Assembly: GCF_017591425.1 (NCBI RefSeq) | Contig: NW_024466307.1 | Span: 4,045,001-4,109,000 of the forward strand | Length of the DNA: 64,000 nt | Direction: 5' to 3' | Source of the DNA: Ochotona curzoniae | Lineage: Eukaryota; Chordata; Mammalia; Lagomorpha; Ochotonidae | Shown here: positions 1 to 12,800 of the stretch, one piece after another | Layout: the number at the start of each line of letters is the position of its first letter | Numbering within the stretch: the first letter of the stretch is position 1 | Program-made: the position numbers and the translations under genes | The notes under the pieces: model-generated | Database searches by the model: none | Told to the model about the DNA's origin: nothing | Seen by the model: only the letters and a program-made list of their open reading frames with translations

Positions 1-439
1 ACAAACCCTCTGAAGCTACCCAAGTCTTAATTCTTTCTGGCTAACAGCGTGGGGATGCTGCAGAATAAGAGGTCCCTTGGTAACTATCTTAATTTCCAGA
101 AGTAGTATCAGTGATGAAAATGAATTTGAGTGCCATTTCTGAAATTTAATCATGTCACATTTAAACACCCAAGAGGCAAATAGATACGGTTGTTGTGGGT
201 CCCATAAGTGAAAACAGTCCTAGTTATGTTCAGATTAGTTCATTCAAGTGCCATCCATTTCTATTGCATTCATTTTAGTTTAAACATCATGTTCTGTGAA
301 ACACACGTGGAAAAGCATATCATCTTTTGAGAACAGCTCTCTCCCTGCTGGTCAGCATCCTCTCCCTTCCAAGCTGTTTATGAAAATGGCTGTCCGCTCA
401 GCGGATGTCCACTTAGAAGCAACAGGAGGGTTTTGGGGA
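1..439. other. Intronic sequence, nothing identified
   Basis: This is non-coding sequence of the intron downstream of the EGF3 exon. I see no recognisable repeat family, RNA gene or exon. Confidence 0.6.
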
Positions 440-715
440 CAGGAACGGGGCCACCGTGGGGCTGCTGACGGTGCTTGCTACAGCCCATATGTGCACCCAT
501 GCATGTCCTAACTGCCCCACCTCCAATCCAGCTCCCTGCTAGAGGGCAGCAGAGGATGGCCCAAGTGCCTGGGCCTCTGGTACGCAGAGAGGGTGAAGTT
601 CCTGGCTTTGGTCTACGCTGTTGTGGCCAACAGCAGAGCTGACCCGTGACTGCAAGTTTGCTGCCTCCTTTCTCCATAACTCTATCAAGTAAAGTCACTC
701 TTCAAAAACATGTCT
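440..715 (+). repeat. Old lagomorph C-type SINE
   Basis: This is a diverged tRNA-derived C-SINE. It has a head like 'cggggccacc', a CATATGTGCACCC box-B-side region, then 'CCAATCCAGCTCCCTGCTA', 'GATGGCCCAAGTGCCTGGGCC' without the middle bases conserved exactly, and a tail at 'ACTCTTC'. The many substitutions indicate an ancient copy. Confidence 0.8.
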
Positions 716-3671
716 TAAATAAAAGCAGCATGAGAATCCAAATTCCGATCTTAATTACAAGAAGTGATGTAATGCTACGATGAATTCTGCAGTAACAGCA
801 AAGAACGCTCACATATCCATCAAAAGTAAAATACATTTAAAGTAAAAATGGTAAAGTTTCATCAAGCCTCCTATAACAAATGAAACATACAATTAAAAAA
901 TAATTGAGCTGGCTAAAATAAATAGTTGTATGACTAATATCTAGAAATTGAAGTTGGAAATATCACAGGTATTATTGATTTGAAGTATCTTTAAACACAA
1001 TTAGAAAATAATTAATGGAAAAATTATGGGTAAATTTCCTGCCAGGTATGAAGAGATTCATTATTAGCATTTAAAATATTATATTGCCATTGAAATGGTC
1101 ATGGCTGATTGGTCTGTATAATTTAGACCCTAACATTGTGCATCAGGTCATAACACAAAATTAGATATATACTTATTCTTCATAAAATAAAAGTGTATAA
1201 TATCCTTATTAAAGACAAAGCACTGTTCATTTTGGAATATTTATTAAAGCAAAATCTCAGTGAAATATCTTGTTTTAATTCTTTAACTGAAAGGAATGTA
1301 TATATTGAAGATTTTCAAAATGTGTTATGTCACTAATATTCAAAATATGTCATCCAATCTTATTGGATGACCAGCTTAAAATTTAAAGACTAGTAAATCA
1401 TGAGGGAAAAGCAAAAAGGAGATTGGAACCTAGATGAGCAAATCCATTTGTGCAGCAGAAAAAAATTATTAGCAAAATCATGGCTTTCCAGTCTTGCAGG
1501 CCTGTTAGCAACGGCAGCTGTCCGTATGACAACATTCCTATATGCCTGCTGGTTACTGCAGATGGACCTGACTGTGAAGGGAAGGTGAATGGGGTTGGAG
1601 GGTGTGCAAGGACACTGCTTCCGCTCTGTGGCCTGAATGGTTTCCTCTTGGGTTCCTCAACCCCAAGCTATCAACTGTCTATTCCCATTCTTCCATCCCT
1701 GTGGCTACACACCAGGTTCCCTCCCGGGAGGCCTATATATTTAAACATCAGTTCTTCCTGAACTCAGTGAGAGGGGTCAGATCTATACTACCCCCAAAAT
1801 GCCACTCATCCCTAAAGACAACTCACAACATAGGGCCTAAACTCTAAGAATCCCCCTGTGAGTTGCATCTCCAGCCACAGACCCTAAGGGTCAGAGTGGG
1901 CCTGACTATGCCAGCTCTTCTCTGGGCTTTGTGTCATATCAAAGCTCTAACCCAGGCTTTGTGATGAGCTCTGCCAGAGTTCCAGGATTTCCTAGAAGAG
2001 TCGATTCCCAGACCTGTTTTTGCTGCATGTTTGCCTAACAGACACTGGCACTTGTTTTGTTTTGATCATATTAACAGGATGTTCATTGGCAGACATCTTG
2101 CAGGTGCTTGTAGTAACACAAGTTCTAGGTCGGCTTGGGAAGCCACTTTCAAATTCACAGGATATGCAAATGCAGGTTGCGGATGTTGAGCCCAGGATAC
2201 AGAGGGAGGGGAGCAGCTGACCCTGACTTGGAGCTCACTCCCGTGAAGAGGAGGCACAATGCTTCATGGGCAGGTGGCCCAAAGGACCCAAGACCGCAGC
2301 TCCTTTCAGCTGGTTGGGGCAGGAGGGGCCTGTGTCCTCTTGGCTTCTGTGGCTTGCTCCTTTCCACACGTCTAGTCATCTCACTGAGCTTTGCCAATCA
2401 CTCAAAGCCGAAAACGGGCCTTTTCCCACCCAAGATTTGTTTCTGATATTCAGACTCTGGCTATTTTAATGCAATGTCGCAGGGTTAGGTTGATCAGTAT
2501 GCTCTTTTGAGGCTACACACACACACACATATATATATTTAAATAGATGATATATATTTCATGTATCAGCAAAATTCTCAATTTTAAGACGAGGACTAAA
2601 GAGGAAGGAAGAGAGGACCCATAAGGAATACAACTGGCACTATGACTTACCTAAAAGGGAGGGACAGAGGGAATGTGTCTGAGACAGAGACGCACATGGG
2701 GAGGGAGAGAGGACTGGTGGCACGTGTTCATCCCCATCTGAACTCTGACTTAGAGGGAAGCACTCTGGCTCAAGTACACCTGCATTCCTCCTGGCTCTCC
2801 TTCGGCCCCTCTTCTGGGAGGGCTCGCGCCAGCCACGTCCCACAGGCATCCCAGTCTCCACCACTAGACCCTCACGTGTATGTGCATTTTGAATTTGCAT
2901 GATGCTGTGATGTTCAGAGTGTATCCCATGTGTCCAAGCCGAGGCCTAGGAAGCAGTTTCCACAGCGCCCAGCAATCACGAGATTCTATCCTGAGTGTTC
3001 TCATTAGCAGGTGCTTCAGCCTCGTCCGGGCTCCATCCAACAACTCAGATCCTGTTACCTGCCTGCTCAATCTTGCTTACTTTTAAGGAGTCTAGCTTTA
3101 TGCTTCTGTGCCAACACTTCAGGTTAGTCATTGCTCTATTGTTCCATCCCATCTGTAAAAACATCTATGCATGTATGTCACAATAGTCCGCATTTATTTT
3201 TTTAAATATCACAGTTGAAGGGAAAGCAAAAGAGGGGAACTGATTCTCAGGTTCCCAAGAAGACAGAGCGACACGTTCCTGCTGACAGGTGGGTGAGGTC
3301 ACAGCACCATCCATCATCACCACCTTTGATCTGGGACCCATGATCTCTCACTCATATGTCCTGCTGACTCCAAAGAGCTCATCGGTGGTGTGAGTGGAAA
3401 TCACACACATACTCAAATGCAAGCAATAGCTTCACGGGAGACCTTGGGCTGGGGCACTTGAACTGTCCTTTTCAGGTGGCAAGATACCACTGGCGTAACT
3501 TGTACACTGACTGACCAGGACCCCACAGTATGCATTTACACCAATGACATCAAACATGCTGTAACCTTCTCATCAGTCGCACACTCTGGGCGCAACCGGA
3601 GTTGACTTTGGCCAAGATTCCTCAGTAACTGGAGGGGACAGGGATACAGTGATGTGTGTGTAAGTACTTAC
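716..3671. other. Intronic sequence, AT-rich, small CA/TA simple repeat
   Basis: This part of the downstream EDIL3 intron is strongly AT-rich from about 720 to 1400 and more mixed afterwards. There is a short CA/TA run at about 2515-2540. No exon or repeat family could be named; the short open frames have no coding character. Confidence 0.5.
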
Positions 3672-3785
3672 TATATTGGCAATTCCTTCCCATGAATTCA
3701 CCCGGGCACTCGCAGGAGTAGTTGGCCACAAGGTCTGTGCAGATCCCACCATTTCTGCAAGGCTCAGCTTCACATTCATTGATGT
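3672..3785 (-). CDS. EDIL3: EDIL3 exon encoding the third EGF-like domain
   Basis: This 114-nt exon (38 codons, phase 1 to phase 1) encodes the third EGF-like repeat. On the minus strand it follows a strong polypyrimidine tract and TCCTCAG, and ends at A|GTAAGT. With one base from the previous exon it reads [16 protein letters not shown], then a second half containing [12 protein letters not shown], and ends N-C-Q-Y. All six cysteines are present. The N-x-N-E start is the calcium-binding EGF signature, and C-x-D-x4-Y-x-C-x-C matches the Asp/Asn beta-hydroxylation consensus, so a calcium-binding, hydroxylated EGF module is predicted. Against the human protein as I remember it, the differences are Val to Ala and Lys to Arg in the first loop, both conservative. 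The next exon, with the first discoidin domain, must begin with the rest of a Lys-like AAx codon and lies outside the window. Confidence 0.95.
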
Positions 3786-3905
3786 CTGAGGAAGAAGGAA
3801 AACAGGAAGACGACTGTTGATTTTAAAAGTTTAGACACTGGAAGTTTTGGAGCATTTTAAATTTAAAAAAATTCAAATGTCATTCTGTATTATGTATATG
3901 CATCT

Positions 3906-3923
3906 GTGTGTGTGTGTGTGTGT
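3906..3923. repeat. (TG)n microsatellite
   Basis: This short TG dinucleotide run lies just upstream (in transcript sense) of the EGF3 acceptor region, about 120 bp from the exon. Confidence 0.8.
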
Positions 3924-4129
3924 ACCAAAGAAATAATTGCTTAGAGCCAACTACTTACTAATAATTAAAGTAAGTTCTAATAAAATTGAGAATCCAGATG
4001 AAAGATCAACAGAATGAAGCCATTTTTCAGTTCTGAAAACACATATGGCTACTTTGGAAAATATACAGTGTATCCTTAGAGCTTAATCAAATTAACCCTG
4101 AGAGAGAGATGAATTGGTTTCGCTTACAC

Positions 4130-4335
4130 ATTCTAGAAACCTTGCCACAGCACCAACTGCCAATTAGCACATCTCATTTCATCTTAATTCATTAAAATTC
4201 TGACAACGATGCTTTAGTTTCTAAATAGTTCGTCTTTGATGAATACGATGAGAAGCAAATTAGTTAATCGTTAATGCTCGTTACATGCAAAGTATAATAA
4301 ATGCAAATGATGACCACTTCTTAATCACTTTCAAG
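4130..4335. promoter_or_regulatory. Candidate conserved non-coding element
   Basis: This AT-rich, repeat-free block is dense in homeodomain and POU-like words: CAATTAG, AATTCATTAAA, GTTAATCGTTAAT at 4263-4275 and a perfect octamer ATGCAAAT at 4301-4308. It lies 350-550 bp upstream of the EGF3 exon. The base pattern resembles vertebrate conserved enhancers, but function is inference only. Confidence 0.35.
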
Positions 4336-5359
4336 GGCTTCTAAAGTTAGGATCACTAAGGGGACCTACCTTTGATTTACCACTATTATACCTGATTCAA
4401 AAACGTATGAAATAGAAAACATTCAGGAAAGTATACTTAACTCCCATTATAACCTTGGACAACAGGGAAAATGCACGTGGTTTTGAATGCAGAAAGCAGT
4501 GGGGACTAATTCAGTCAGCATTCACCAGTGATGTTGGAACCCGCTGCTTATGAGCGCTGCACCACGTCAAATTCCACGGGAGCTCTTGAAGCTACCTACT
4601 GGAGAACACTCTTTGGTCCCAACTCTCTATCACCCAACCTGCCAAACTCCCTATCTGCTCTGAATTCCATAACTCAATGTGCTGCTGCGTTTCTGTTTTA
4701 GAGCACCTCACCCAAGGCGCTGACTGGCAAGTGTTTATCTGTGAGACTGTCGCCATCTCATCTGGTCCAGTGGTGAGACCCCATGGGCAGCTCTGGGCTG
4801 GCCTATTTGCTCCTACAGATATCATGCTAGATTTGGAAGACCCATGGTGCCTGGTGTCTCCTGATAGATGTTTTACTTAAGCATAGAGAAGAGTGATGTC
4901 TACAACTTAAAACACCCTCCATCTAGAAACATGTTCTCTAGTATGGTATAATGGCTCAAAAGGTATTTCTGAAGTCCCGGGGCACCCACCACTTTTGCCT
5001 CTAGCAATATGAATGATCATTAAACCATCCTCTGAAGATAAAAGTGGAAACGCTGTAATTTGACCTTTCTCTTAATTTTTCCTTCTCAGTAGCATTCCCT
5101 CCTGCGAGCAGAATTGGTCACTCCGTCATTCCAAGTCTGCTGTGCAAGTCTAGTCTGTTTCTTCAGGCAAGAGATGACTTTCTGTGAAGTCTATGGTTTT
5201 AGGGCTGGTTTTGGTTCAACCAGCCCAGCTTGAGTGCAGGCACAAATCATGCTTACCGTTTACCAGGAATCTAAGTAGTCCCCACTGGGTCCTGTCAAAA
5301 ACAGCCTGAATTGGGATATGATGATCTCCAATAGCTGTGTGTTTTAGATTATGATAAAT

Positions 5360-5480
5360 TCCCATAGGAAGAAAGGAAAGAAAAGAAAGAAGGAATGGAA
5401 CATGGGAAGGAGGAGAGAAAGGGAAGAGAGTTGAATGGAAAGGAAGAGAAGAAAGGGGACAGAAAAATAAACAGGGAAGG
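5360..5480. repeat. GA-rich (polypurine) low-complexity tract
   Basis: About 120 bp of almost pure A/G on the plus strand, such as AAGAAAGGAAAGAAAAG, ends near a poly-A run at 5493-5506. On the transcribed strand it is a polypyrimidine tract, but it is not followed by a plausible exon. Confidence 0.8.
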
Positions 5481-6367
5481 ACATAATAAAGCAAAAAAAA
5501 AAAAAATAAGTAAGCCGTCCTTTTAGAATCCCATTCAATATTCAGGTTTTTGCGATCTTATTAAAAGCTTCACTTAGTCTTCATTTCAATAGGATTCACA
5601 TAAACATTTTCATTAAGTTTTGTAAGTGGCTATTTGTTTGGCTGTCAAGTCAATGTGACGGTGATCATTGGGCTACTGTGTACTCTACAACTTCATATCT
5701 ATGACATGGGGTTACGGTTAGGTCACGTCAACATTCCAGACAAAAAAGCACTACTGCATTTTATAAGTTAGACGTAAAAAGTTACTCCTTTATGTATTTA
5801 TGCAGAAGACACGTTAGTATTGACAGCTGAACAGCAAATATAGGAAATAAAATGGGATCTTGGAGAAGATGTCGAATTAGAATCAGCAAGGGCAGAATGG
5901 AGAAGTGGTGTATTCCCAAGCAGGCAGCCCCAATGTGTTGGCAGCTCTGCAGAAGTCTGTTCCTGTTTGGAGGGTGCACTGAATATTCCAGTGGCCCTCC
6001 CGTGCAGCAGAGTGAGGCAAGGGCTGTGATCCCTAGTCTGTGAAGGCAGAAAGCACCAAGCTAGGATGGAGCTGGAGCTTAGCATTATCACTTGGCACTC
6101 TGGGGCAGACTGTGAAGTTGCCTTTTTGCTCCTCTGATCGAAACAGGACCTGGGGAAGCTTCATGAGGGGTCAGCTCGAGAAACACAATGAGAGGCAGGA
6201 CACATACCCTTGTGTACACAACTTCGTGTGAACAAGTGCAACACTCAGCCCAGCAGCCCTGCGGATTTCTCCAAGGAAGCAATACATCATGTGTAGCATC
6301 AAGCCTAGCTCTTGCTGCTCTGAAATGCTAACAGAAGGAAGTTTACACACGCAGTCACAAGAGAACG

Positions 6368-6655
6368 GACGAGTTATTTGAAAGGCAGGGTTGAAAGAGA
6401 AGAGAGAGATAAGTATTTCCTCCACTGTCTCACTCCCCAAATGACAGCAACGACCAAGGTTGTGTTGCACTGAGGCCAGGATCCGAGAGCATCCCCTGTC
6501 TCCTTTGTGGGCAGGGCCATCGTTTGTCACCTTTCGCAGGTCACTAGCTCTTAACTGCATCAGAACAGAGCAGCTCAGATGTAACCCAGCATCCACGTGT
6601 GATGCTGGCATTGCCACTGGGAGCTTTATCCACTACACCACAATGCCAGTTCCTC
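6368..6655 (-). repeat. Old lagomorph C-type SINE
   Basis: Read on the minus strand it begins GGAACTGGCATTGTGGTGTA, the typical head of C-SINEs with box A, and continues through GATGCTGGGTTACATCTGAG. It finishes with CTCTCTTCTCTTTC and CTTTCAAATAACTC near 6370. It is strongly diverged but nearly full length. Confidence 0.8.
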
Positions 6656-7386
6656 ACTGCTCTTAAACCCTCCAAATAGTGCCTACAATCTGTGCCTGCA
6701 AATCAAACGGAAACAACATGGATTTTAACTATTCCATACGTTGGGCCATATATACCATCGGCAACAAAGCAAGCCACAATAAATGATCTCAGAGAGACGA
6801 CCAGTTAACACCTTTACCGAGAGGTTAACGTGACACGGAACAAGTCGAAATTGCATCTGTTTGTAGTGGGAATGTTTTGCACACAACACTCAATTTGTGA
6901 TAACAATATTTCCCTTGTTAAAATGTGGAACATCTTTATACTGAAAACTACTTAAGCTTAAGTTTTACAGAGCTGGCCAATTTAAATTGCCCCTGTTCTT
7001 GCAGATAGCAACAAAGTTGCACATACAGTTTACTTATAATAATAGCAATAATGATAATTGCGCCTCTCGTTTCGGGTCTCGGCTTTTATGACAGTCTTAT
7101 GAGAACTATTTGCATAAAATGGCATATTTACAAACACAACTTAACGACGAAGGCAGCCCTCTGAGACCTGTGCACAGTGTGTGTGCTCGGAGACCCCAGA
7201 GGCAGGTGCACTGCCCAGTGGTCAACTCCAGAGCTAGCCAGATTTCCACAGAGATGTCCTCTGGCGTTATTTTGGGTTCTTTCTTGGATGAAAAGAGGTT
7301 GATGAAAAGTTGTTTGTATTTTTAATCTGAACTATATTTCCAAGTTGTGTATTTGTGTCTTCAAACCTCAATGGCGGAGTGGGAGG

Positions 7387-7675
7387 GATTTGGCCCAGTG
7401 TTGAAGATAAGCCTTAGAATCCCAGATTCCAAGCCCAAGTGTCTGGGTTCAAGTCCCAGCTGTGCTCAGGACAGTGCCTTCCTGCTCCTGCAGCCCGTGA
7501 GGGCACCAGCGATGGCTTGGAGCATTCACCGTCTGCTCCGGGAGACCTGGGCTGGGATGCCAGCTCCCGCCTTCGCCCAGCCCAGCCCAGCCCTACCCAC
7601 TGTGGGCGAGGCAGGAGTAACTTGGCAAACAGGATCTCCCTGTCTTTTACCACGCAAATAAAACCAACAAAACAC
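7387..7675 (+). repeat. Old lagomorph C-type SINE
   Basis: Head 'GATTTGGCCCAGTGTTGAAG', box-B-like GGTTCAAGTCC at about 7446-7456, middle section 'CTGCTCCGGGAGACC', and a tail with CAAATAAAACC. GC-rich and diverged. Confidence 0.75.
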
Positions 7676-7829
7676 ACAAAATGATGCATTTTCTGAGAAT
7701 GATTTCTAGTCACAGTCACCAGCGCTATTACTCAGTAAAGCAGACCTAAATATTCAGTGATGTCATGCTCCATCAATAAGCAGGAGATGAAGAAATCTTA
7801 CGTCTAATTTCTTGGCACTTTCTCTGGAG

Positions 7830-7910
7830 ACATTCACATTTAATCGACTAATTAATTAGCTCATTAATTAGTGGCTCCCACTTGCATTTTGCATGGTAAG
7901 AATCAGAACA
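7830..7910. promoter_or_regulatory. TAATTA-cluster, candidate regulatory element
   Basis: A 9-bp perfect inverted repeat, CTAATTAAT at 7848-7856 and ATTAATTAG at 7863-7871, is separated by TAGCTC. It packs several overlapping homeodomain core sites and is followed by GCATTTTGCATGG. It is not inside any repeat I recognise. Confidence 0.3.
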
Positions 7911-10900
7911 GTTTGCATTCTTGGGTCACTGCTGTCCGAGCTGACGCTTGGGCTTCCTTGGAACACCTCGGTTGGTGACCCTGTCCCCAATGGTTCAGGT
8001 ACATTTACTTAATCGTTGTGGTTCAGTGATGTTGAATGCTGACTGCCATGTAGACCGGAACATTCAATCCCTCTGGGGACAGAATCACTCGCTTAGCTTG
8101 TGATTAGTAAAGAGACACAAGCCGATTCAGTCATAAATCGGTCTCCTTTCTGTCCCTAAGAACGTGAGGGGCCCGTAAGCATCAAAGGGGATTGCTTCGC
8201 CTGAACATTCTCATCTCCAAGCATTAGAGGAAAGGACTCAGTGATAAAGTTTCTTATTTTCTTTGCAAAGACAAAATTTCTTGGCTTCCTCTCTTTCCTT
8301 TCCCTGGGGCTATCTCTCCTCTTTGCAGAATTGTTACTGACTGCTAATTAGACAGAAAGCGCTGGTTTTCAAGCGCCTACTATTTCTGATCCTTAAGAGC
8401 ACATCTTCCCTGGACTCCCCATTACAATGAAATATCCTCCAGACCTTCTGTGACAGATTGCATTTTAAAATTTGATTTTTCTTTCTCCCCTCCCCCCCCC
8501 CCAATCTCATCTGCAGACTGTCTTGTGGGTTTTTTTTTTTTAACGTTTCTGAAGTCTGAATTACTTTAGGATGAATTTCTCCGATTTTTGCTTTCCTTTT
8601 CATTGTGAAATAGAATGATGTCATGAGCAGAATTATCTAGAGAATTTCCCATTCATTTCTGGGTCCAGTTCAATACACTTTTAATCTTATGTGTGAATCT
8701 GGTATGATCTCCTGGTATATTACCATTAATTAATTTTAGAGTAGCAAATTAAAATCAGCATTTCTTAAACAAGAACACATCATACATACGTCTTTCATAC
8801 GGCTTGTTGATAGCCTCCATTTCCTCGGAACAGCAGTAATGAAAACCCAGATCTAACAGGCATTTCCCTTCCACCTCTCTCCCCAACAAGTATCATACTC
8901 TCTGCCCAATCCTATACTGTAATCCTAGCTTCTGTGTCGAGAGCTCAATTTGAAAGCAAATATCTTTGCTAGTGGTATCCTGGCACTACGCACCTCAATT
9001 TTCTGGGATGTTTCCATGTAGAATTATTCCAGGCAGGCTTAATTTACCTTTAATCAGATATTTGGCTAGTAGGACGAACAGCTCTTCCAAAGAACCTTTC
9101 AAGCGGAAACCAGGAGGAGCGGGTAGCATGGAGGTTAAGGGAGGAATAAATAGGAGGGTGCTGTGACTCTATAACTCAGTTATTCAATGACTCAGAAAAG
9201 GTATTAATAAAAACCACAGGAAAAACACTAGAAATCACAAAGAACACAGGCTTTCTTTGGTGGAAAGCATCATGCAAAGGCAAAGCGAAGGTTGTCCCCT
9301 CGTGCCAGGCGGCGTGGCCACCGGCCTGCAGTAAGTGCATGTGGACTGGGAGAACAGGGACTATCAGAGAGACAAAGATGCTCATCAAAGCAGCATCACA
9401 ACTGTGAGCTCCTCGATCAGAACCAAGTCATCCAGCCAGTTCCTATAGGCAGGAAGACAGACTTACTGAGCTGGGATTCCTTTGTAGTTTACTATACATG
9501 AGTGATGCGGTCATTTTTTTTAAATCCAGTTACTGTTCACTAAACTAACAGTAGTTTTGCTTTTTACTTGATAATCTGCTAAGCTGGGGAAGCACTAAGC
9601 CTTTTATTGTAGTGTAAATCTATAATGTATTATGTCATTTTTTTCTTCTAAAACAAGAAATAGAGAGGAAGAAGCATGGGAAGGAGGGGGAAGGAAAGAG
9701 AGGAGCAGGGGGTCACTGTGATTTAGATTAAAAATCTAGCAGCCACACTGACTCCATTAAGTACTGATTACAAACTTAAAATTACCAATGAAAAACTAGG
9801 ACAAAGCTTAAAAAAGTTTTGGAGCTCTTAGGGCAGCAGAGCAGGGCTGAGGTCCCGGAGCAGAGATGCTGACTACATGGTGTTGAGGGGATGGAGGCAG
9901 GGGTCCTGCACGGACAGGGTCAGAGGATTCTCCAGAGCAGCCAGGGCTAGCTGACGCTGAGCACAACCTGCTTACGAACCTCACCGCCCCTCCCGCCTCC
10001 GTCGCCCATGCACCCGTTCTTAGTTGATCCACTCAGCCCTGGTTTTGTGCTAGGTGCTCAGAAGGCAAAGATAAAAGTAAGGGACTGTTGCTTCTATCAG
10101 AGTTTTTATGGTAGCATGCACAGACTGGATGATAGCCATGTTCAGCCTGGCAAGCACTACAGCAGGAACATGCGGTTTCCCAAAGGAATTCCAGATCTCA
10201 CAGACTAAGTCCTTCCAGCAGGCTAGCAGACCGTGGAAACAGTGTTTGAGTTTTAGGGAGAGTTGCAGGTATTTCACCCTTTTTCTATATGAACGTGTGC
10301 GTAACTGCTATCTGCACACCCAAGAGTGACTCCTCACTGTTGTCCTGTGCAACATTCGCGTAAGTCGTGTTTTCTGTGTTATGATCTACATATGCCTGTA
10401 TGTAAATCTTCTACCCAAAATTACCCATTCTATTTTGCCAACCACTTGCCCAATCAGTCCTGTCCATTGCTATCCTTCGTTTTTGCAGTCAAAACCCTGA
10501 TGATCTCCTGCTTTGTATTTTTCTGCATATGATTATTAGAAAATCCTAACACTGTGGGTAAGACAGGATTCCTAGCACACAGACAGCTGTGACTCCTGAT
10601 TTCCCATCTCTTCTTCACTCACCTGCCCATCCATGAGGATTCTAATGAACACGTTGGAGGACTTAGGCATTCAACTGCACGAACACATCCGTGCTTACAG
10701 ACTGCAACACCACACAGAGAAATCATGCTTTATAGCACTGTGCACAAAATATGCTGTGATTTAGAAGAGGCAGTAGTTATGCCTACAGGAGATGCGGAAG
10801 ATTGCCTAAGTAATAATTTTGATTTGTGCTAAAAGAAGGAGCAGAAGTTCTTTAAAAAAATGGCAAGAAGCAAAGGATCATAATGCTTTCAGAGACAACT

Positions 10901-11732
10901 GAACACTCTAGGAGTCTGCAGAGGGACGGGATATGGGGGCCCACTGGGGACCGTGGTTACTAAGCAGTGTGGGACCCAGTTTTTACGATCATATAAATCC
11001 AGTTAAGGAGTTTGAACTTTACTCCGGTGGATACTGGGAAACTGAAGCATACAAATTGTGTGGAAGGGGTCGCAGGCATTAAGCAGATCTGAGTTTTAGA
11101 AAGCTTACTCACTCCAGAATTTCATAATCAGTAACATTTTGGCAAAGTTACTCAAAAAGAAGGAAAATGTACCTTGAGCCCGTGTCAATCAAAGCACACA
11201 ACACAGCAGCGACCACAACACAGCGGCGACGGCTGCATGACTTTAAACACATGCCTTGGCTTGCAACGCACCTAGACTTCCTGGTATTCAGGGTTGCCAG
11301 ATGTGACAAAACTAAAATTATAGAATTCCCACAAAAATATTGGGTACACACATCAATCTATACCCAAACAGTAAGCATGTAACTTCTTTAATTTCTTTTC
11401 TTTCGCTTTCTTGAAGGACTTTAATTTCCAGCAGTGGGTCTTGCGTCCCATTTCATAGACACATCACAATTCCAGAATCCCTACCCGCGGTGGGAAAGCA
11501 TCACTGGCAAGGAGAACAGCTTTGTTTCTTCCTCACTCTCCCGCTCACCTGCCACAGAGGGGGTCACGGCATCGGGGTGTATGTCTGATTACTCTTTAAT
11601 AAGGCAGGTATGGTCCATGAGCCCATCAGGACGACAGCGGGTGGGTGAGGATCACTACCCTCACTCACTGCTGGGTTTCTTCTTGCGTACTAAACGTCAC
11701 ACGTGTTTATCCCTCTGACCTTGTTCGTAATA
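7911..11732. other. Intronic sequence with low-complexity tracts
   Basis: Contains a C homopolymer at about 8490-8502 and a T run at about 8529-8541. A purine-rich stretch lies at 9650-9712. A possible very old interspersed-repeat relic at about 10880-11110 has the pattern '...TTAAGCAGATCTGAGTTTTAGAAAGC...', which recalls an ancient mammalian element I cannot name. No exon is seen. Confidence 0.4.
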
Positions 11733-11870
11733 CTAGCTTTACAGATAATGGGACAGAGGGGTTAAAATGGAACTAACACGTGCAGAGTCACAGAGAAGGT
11801 AAAACAGATTAAAACCCAGACGACTTGGCGAGAGTGTCTGTGCTATCCGCCACCACACTTTGCCATCACT
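11733..11870 (-). repeat. Probable MIR relic
   Basis: The plus strand shows the degraded reverse complement of the MIR core. TTTACAGATAATGGGACAG is followed by GGGGTTAAAATGG, GAGTCACAGAGAAGG and AAAACCCAGACGACTTGG. This is the order of the MIR 'cagatgaggaaactgag ... ggttaag ... gtcacacagc ... aaccca' segment. Confidence 0.5.
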
Positions 11871-12535
11871 CAGGAATGCCCATGCTTCCTCTTGCCTGCC
11901 ACCGCATCCTGGCTGACAAGGTGCTCCCACATGCACAGGGGACACGCCTGGAATAGCACTTTGCCCTTGGCCTCCAAGTGTTTGCAACAACTCACCAATA
12001 CTTGCAGATTGTCAGCCCTCAAGTCTTAGCTTGGGAGTTTCAATGTTCCTGCGATGTCTTTTAGTTTTCTCTGAAGTCTAATGTGCCTTTGGTTGAATGA
12101 GCATTTGTTCTACTTGCCAGTGGGGAAGTAGATTTCTTTGTCTCTCACATCTTTTACCTTTATAGTTCACACAAAAGGAATGCCTTTGTGCTTGCAGGTT
12201 TCTGTCTTAATGGAGGCCATGGATGCAATTTTACACCTGCGCAACCATAGCATTTGTGATTTTTTTTTCTTTTGGGACAATGCATTTCACTTTAAAATAT
12301 TTGGAATATAGCATACATAGAGGGAAAAAAAACTCCAGGACCGTAAAGTTTAGTGAGTTCTCCTAAAGAGATGCTTTGTATAGCAGCCACCAAGCTCAAG
12401 CCACAAATTCTGTCTTCATTCGCAGAGCCCTCAGCTGCCCCTTCCACTGGCAATCTCCCTTCACCCTCAGGAAAGTGAACATTTCTTCCAGCTATGCCGA
12501 TGACTCATTTGTGTGTCTATCTTCGTATTTTTAAT

Positions 12536-12800
12536 TAGCATTTTAAAATTTATTAGATACGGGAGTGAGAGAGCTCCCATGGGTCTGAATCAGCTTAAAG
12601 CCAGGAGCAGAGAACTCACTCCTGGGTGAGTTCCCCACGTCGGTATCAGGGACCCAACCTCATAAACTCATCCCCGCTGTACCCGGGGCAAGCATTAGCA
12701 GTAATCTGGAATCAGAAGTGCAGTGCAGCTGGGACTCGATCCAGGCTCTTTGGGCGTCCGAGAGGCATCCTAAGCCTTGTGTGAGACACCGGCTATACTC
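12536..12800 (-). repeat. Old lagomorph C-type SINE
   Basis: It starts on the plus strand with TTTTAAAATTTATTAGATAC (reverse of the SINE tail). It then shows AGCCAGGAGCAGAGAACTC, CCCCACGTCGGTATCAGGG, and the head region near GGGACTCGATCCAGGC (reverse box B) at about 12731-12746. Nearly full length, diverged. Confidence 0.75.
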
